A stretch of DNA of 6,073 nt from Bacillota bacterium (GTDB lineage Bacteria > Bacillota > Desulfitobacteriia > Desulfitobacteriales > JAJXUE01), in the NCBI GenBank assembly GCA_021786555.1, contig JAJYNB010000117.1, positions 1 through 6,073 of the forward strand, written 5' to 3'. Positions 4,599 to 6,073 of this stretch are shown here, piece by piece (position 1 is the stretch's first letter; each line of letters opens with the position of its first letter). The translations under genes were made by a program, and so were the position numbers. A model generated the notes under the pieces. It ran no database searches. It worked only from the letters and a program-made list of their open reading frames with translations, and was not told the DNA's origin.

Positions 4599-5291
4599 AT
4601 GACAGTCAAATTGAAGGCTATGGCCCTCATCGCGTTGACCGTTGTTGCCTTATTCCTGCCTTTAGAGAGTTTGGCCAAATGGTACTGGGCCAAACCGGCC
4701 CCTACTACTGCTGTAAGGTCGGCGCAAGAAACAACTCCGCCTAGTGTTTTGGTGGACAAGCCTGCTCCGCCTGTTCAACCTGCAGCGCCTGCTGCGCCTG
4801 CTCCAAAGCCTGCCCCCGCCAAGCCGCCGACTCGCCAAAAACAGGTAGCCCGGGTGAGCCGGGGCCAGGCAGTTTCCAACTCGCTTTCAGTGATTGGCCG
4901 GTCTGCGGTTATTGGTTCTTATAGTCAGCAAGACTTATATTGGCTGGCCAAAATGATTTGCGCTGAGGCCGATGCCGAACCCTATCAGGGCCAGGTAGCT
5001 GTGGGCGCGGTTATCTTACACCGGGTTACCAGCCCTGGTTATCCGAAAACGATTAAAGGTGTCGAATTTCAGGTTATTGACGGGCACTATCAGTTCAGCA
5101 GCGTCCTAAACGGCTGGATCAATAAGGTTGAGCCGAATGCCACCTCATATAGTGCAGCCAGGGAGGCCTTGGCAGGAGTGGATCCCAGCCACGGAGCCAT
5201 GCTTTACTACAACCCTAAGACCAGTACTAACACGTGGATTCTCAGTCAACCGGTAACGGTGGTAATCGGCGATCACACTTTTGCCAAGTAG
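4599..5291 (+). CDS. SleB/CwlJ-type cell wall hydrolase (Hydrolase_2), secreted, probable spore cortex-lytic enzyme
   Basis: This 230-residue protein starts with a signal peptide: basic MTVKLK, hydrophobic core 7-20, probable cleavage near LESLA (22-26). A low-complexity Pro/Ala/Lys segment (about 52-79) acts as a flexible spacer. The SleB catalytic domain covers about 112-229, with YWLAKMICAEADAEPYQGQV (114-133) carrying the conserved glutamate (Glu123), AVGAVILHRV (134-143), YQFSSVLNG (164-172), AAREALAGVDPS (186-197) and YYNPKTSTNTWI (203-214). The family consists of lytic transglycosylases cutting muramic-lactam cortex peptidoglycan during germination, or related wall hydrolases. Bacillus SleB has an N-terminal peptidoglycan-binding domain; here the spacer replaces it. 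AAAGGAG (4586-4592) lies 6 nt before ATG 4599, which favours this start over the upstream in-frame ATG at 4539, because only the shorter form begins with a proper signal peptide. It is monocistronic by context. Whether it acts in germination or vegetative wall turnover is not settled. Confidence 0.88.
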   Translation: MTVKLKAMALIALTVVALFLPLESLAKWYWAKPAPTTAVRSAQETTPPSVLVDKPAPPVQPAAPAAPAPKPAPAKPPTRQKQVARVSRGQAVSNSLSVIGRSAVIGSYSQQDLYWLAKMICAEADAEPYQGQVAVGAVILHRVTSPGYPKTIKGVEFQVIDGHYQFSSVLNGWINKVEPNATSYSAAREALAGVDPSHGAMLYYNPKTSTNTWILSQPVTVVIGDHTFAK

Positions 5292-5390
5292 TAAAAAAGG
5301 ACTGATTTGAGACAGTCATCCTCTCTTTCACCTTGACTTGCCGGTCACTTTAGTTAAATCTGGCAACCGGCAGCAAGAGGGCTTATATTA

Positions 5391-5418
5391 GGGCCCCGAC
5401 CTAAACAGGTTGGGGCCC
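5391..5418. terminator. Strong stem-loop, likely bidirectional terminator
   Basis: GGGCCCCGACCT (5391-5402) pairs along its full 12 bp with AGGTTGGGGCCC (5407-5418), including one G-U pair, around the tetraloop AAAC. It sits between the hydrolase gene (plus) and the small ORF after arsM (minus), whose transcripts converge. T-runs are poor on both sides, so termination may be imperfect or need Rho. Two weaker inverted repeats precede it on the plus strand: GACTG/CAGTC (5300-5317) and TGCCGGT/ACCGGCA (5339-5372, 20-nt loop). Confidence 0.6.
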
Positions 5419-5462
5419 CTCCTATTTGACTGTCTGCAGAGCTAATAAAGTTTGTTACAGGA

Positions 5463-5585
5463 TTACTTGCAACACATACATTCCAGTTTACAGTATTCAC
5501 TCATACCTATTTCTTCCAGGTTTGAACGCCTGCCTGTTAAGGCTATGGCCGTAAACGTGACTGCCAGAAAAATTAACACTACCAT
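5463..5585 (-). CDS. Small (40 aa) membrane-anchored cysteine-tail protein downstream of arsM
   Basis: ATG (5585-5583) is preceded by a near-perfect AAAGGAGG (5601-5594) with an 8-nt spacer, and the frame closes at TAA (5465-5463). Residues 2-17 (VVLIFLAVTFTAIALT) form one hydrophobic helix. An RR pair at 19-20 should hold the C-terminus in the cytoplasm by the positive-inside rule. The last nine residues, CKLECMCCK (32-40), hold four cysteines as C-x3-C-x-C-C. The gene starts 21 bp after the arsM stop, so the two are probably co-transcribed. I do not recognise the family. A thiol-rich tail beside an arsenite methyltransferase suggests binding or delivery of arsenite or another soft metal, or assistance to a membrane partner; this is inference. 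The ribosome binding site, operon position and orderly composition argue for a real gene despite its size. Confidence 0.65.
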   Translation of the reverse strand: MVVLIFLAVTFTAIALTGRRSNLEEIGMSEYCKLECMCCK

Positions 5586-5606
5586 TTTTTCTTCCTCCTT
5601 TAGAAC

Positions 5607-6073
5607 TTATTCGTTATTTGTAGGCTTTCTGGCCCGGATAAACGCGCCGATCACGGCGCCCTTGAGTTCTTCCTGTTCCACCGGAGTGAGACAGGAGAGC
5701 AAAGGTATGATCTCCTCAGCCGCAAATTCGTAACTTATGGTTTTCTCAATCCCAATCTCCTCGAATCCGGCTGTGTGCAGCAGAGTATTGTATTCGGGTT
5801 CCAACAGGGCCCCGGCAATACAACCTACCCAGGCCAGCAAATCCTTTTGCACCTTCTCCGGCAGGGGTTTGGTCAGTATAATGTCAGATACGGCGAGCCG
5901 ACCACCGGGTTTTAGCACCCGCATCGCCTCCTGCAAAACCTTTGCTTTGTCACCCGACAGGTTAATAACGCAATTGGAAATGATTACATCAACGGAGTTG
6001 TCAGGCAGCGGAATCTTTTCGATGTAGCCCTTGAGAAATTCTACGTTCTCTATGCGGGCCTTGGCTTGATTGG
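5607..6073 (-). CDS. arsM: Arsenite S-adenosylmethionine methyltransferase (partial: C-terminal 154 aa)
   Basis: The minus-strand frame enters at the window edge and stops at TAA (5609-5607). It shows the second half of the ArsM methyltransferase fold: ENVEFLKGYIEKIPLPDNSV (8-27 of the visible part), SVDVIISNCVINLS (26-39), EAMRVLKPGGRLAVSDI (48-64) and LAWVGCIAGAL (79-89). Cys34 in SNCVINL and Cys84 in VGCIAGAL are 50 residues apart, the spacing of the conserved arsenite-binding Cys174 and Cys224 of CmArsM, so the active-site thiols in this half are intact. The enzyme methylates As(III) in the cytoplasm using SAM and thiols, giving methylated, partly volatile arsenicals. The N-terminal SAM-binding GxGxG loop and first conserved cysteine are outside the window. 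A 40-residue cysteine-tailed ORF follows 21 bp downstream. No ArsR-type regulator or promoter is visible here; they would lie beyond the right edge. Confidence 0.87.
   Translation of the reverse strand, partial: NQAKARIENVEFLKGYIEKIPLPDNSVDVIISNCVINLSGDKAKVLQEAMRVLKPGGRLAVSDIILTKPLPEKVQKDLLAWVGCIAGALLEPEYNTLLHTAGFEEIGIEKTISYEFAAEEIIPLLSCLTPVEQEELKGAVIGAFIRARKPTNNE

Noticed and set aside
4514..4759. 81-codon minus-strand frame at the start of the hydrolase gene
   Set aside because: It is antisense to the hydrolase signal peptide and promoter region, with no ribosome binding site or recognisable domain.
5452..6027. Plus-strand open frames opposite arsM and the small ORF
   Set aside because: They are antisense shadows; the minus strand carries conserved ArsM cysteines and a strong Shine-Dalgarno site for the small ORF.
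1..6073. tRNA, rRNA, CRISPR array, insertion sequence or known riboswitch
   Set aside because: No cloverleaf-like elements, regularly spaced repeats, transposase motifs or recognisable aptamer cores were seen on either strand by eye; a covariance-model search was not possible.

Overview
The window looks like chromosomal DNA from an endospore-forming, probably anaerobic member of the Firmicutes (Clostridia or Negativicutes type). The evidence is a SleB/CwlJ-type spore cortex-lytic hydrolase gene, strong Shine-Dalgarno sites before most genes, a TTG start, and an FNR-like regulator beside a non-oxygenase catabolic cassette. The genus cannot be fixed from the sequence alone. No tRNA, rRNA, CRISPR array or recognisable insertion sequence is present.

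Left part (1-951). The window opens inside a minus-strand Crp/Fnr-family regulator, of which the N-terminal 153 residues are visible. Its cysteine pattern closely recalls the [4Fe-4S] ligands of E. coli FNR. A good sigma-A promoter (TTGTCA-N17-TAAAAT, minus strand) lies about 165 bp upstream of it. The rest of this roughly 490-bp divergent region holds several small dyads, a recurring CCGCTnAACC-like motif, a weak plus-strand promoter candidate and a possible 11-codon leader ORF.

Centre (952-4107). Three plus-strand genes form a likely operon: an ACS-family MFS transporter, a homologue of 4,5-dihydroxyphthalate decarboxylase (a periplasmic-binding-protein-like fold without a signal peptide, hence cytoplasmic), and a class II aldolase/adducin-family enzyme with a TTG start. 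All three have G-rich ribosome binding sites. Transporter plus two lyase/decarboxylase-type enzymes suggests uptake and breakdown of an aromatic or related carboxylic acid. No dioxygenase or dihydrodiol dehydrogenase is present, so the classical aerobic phthalate route is not encoded here and the substrate is open. The divergent regulator may control the operon.

Right part (4108-6073). A 491-bp non-coding stretch carries three adjacent hairpins and short direct repeats. It leads to a secreted SleB-type cell wall hydrolase gene (4599-5291). A strong stem-loop at 5391-5418 sits between this gene and a convergent minus-strand pair: the 3' part of an arsenite methyltransferase gene (arsM) and, 21 bp downstream of it, a 40-residue ORF with an excellent ribosome binding site, one predicted membrane helix and a C-terminal Cys-x3-Cys-x-Cys-Cys tail. 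The small ORF is the most interesting candidate for something undescribed: a possible membrane-anchored thiol peptide co-expressed with arsenic methylation.
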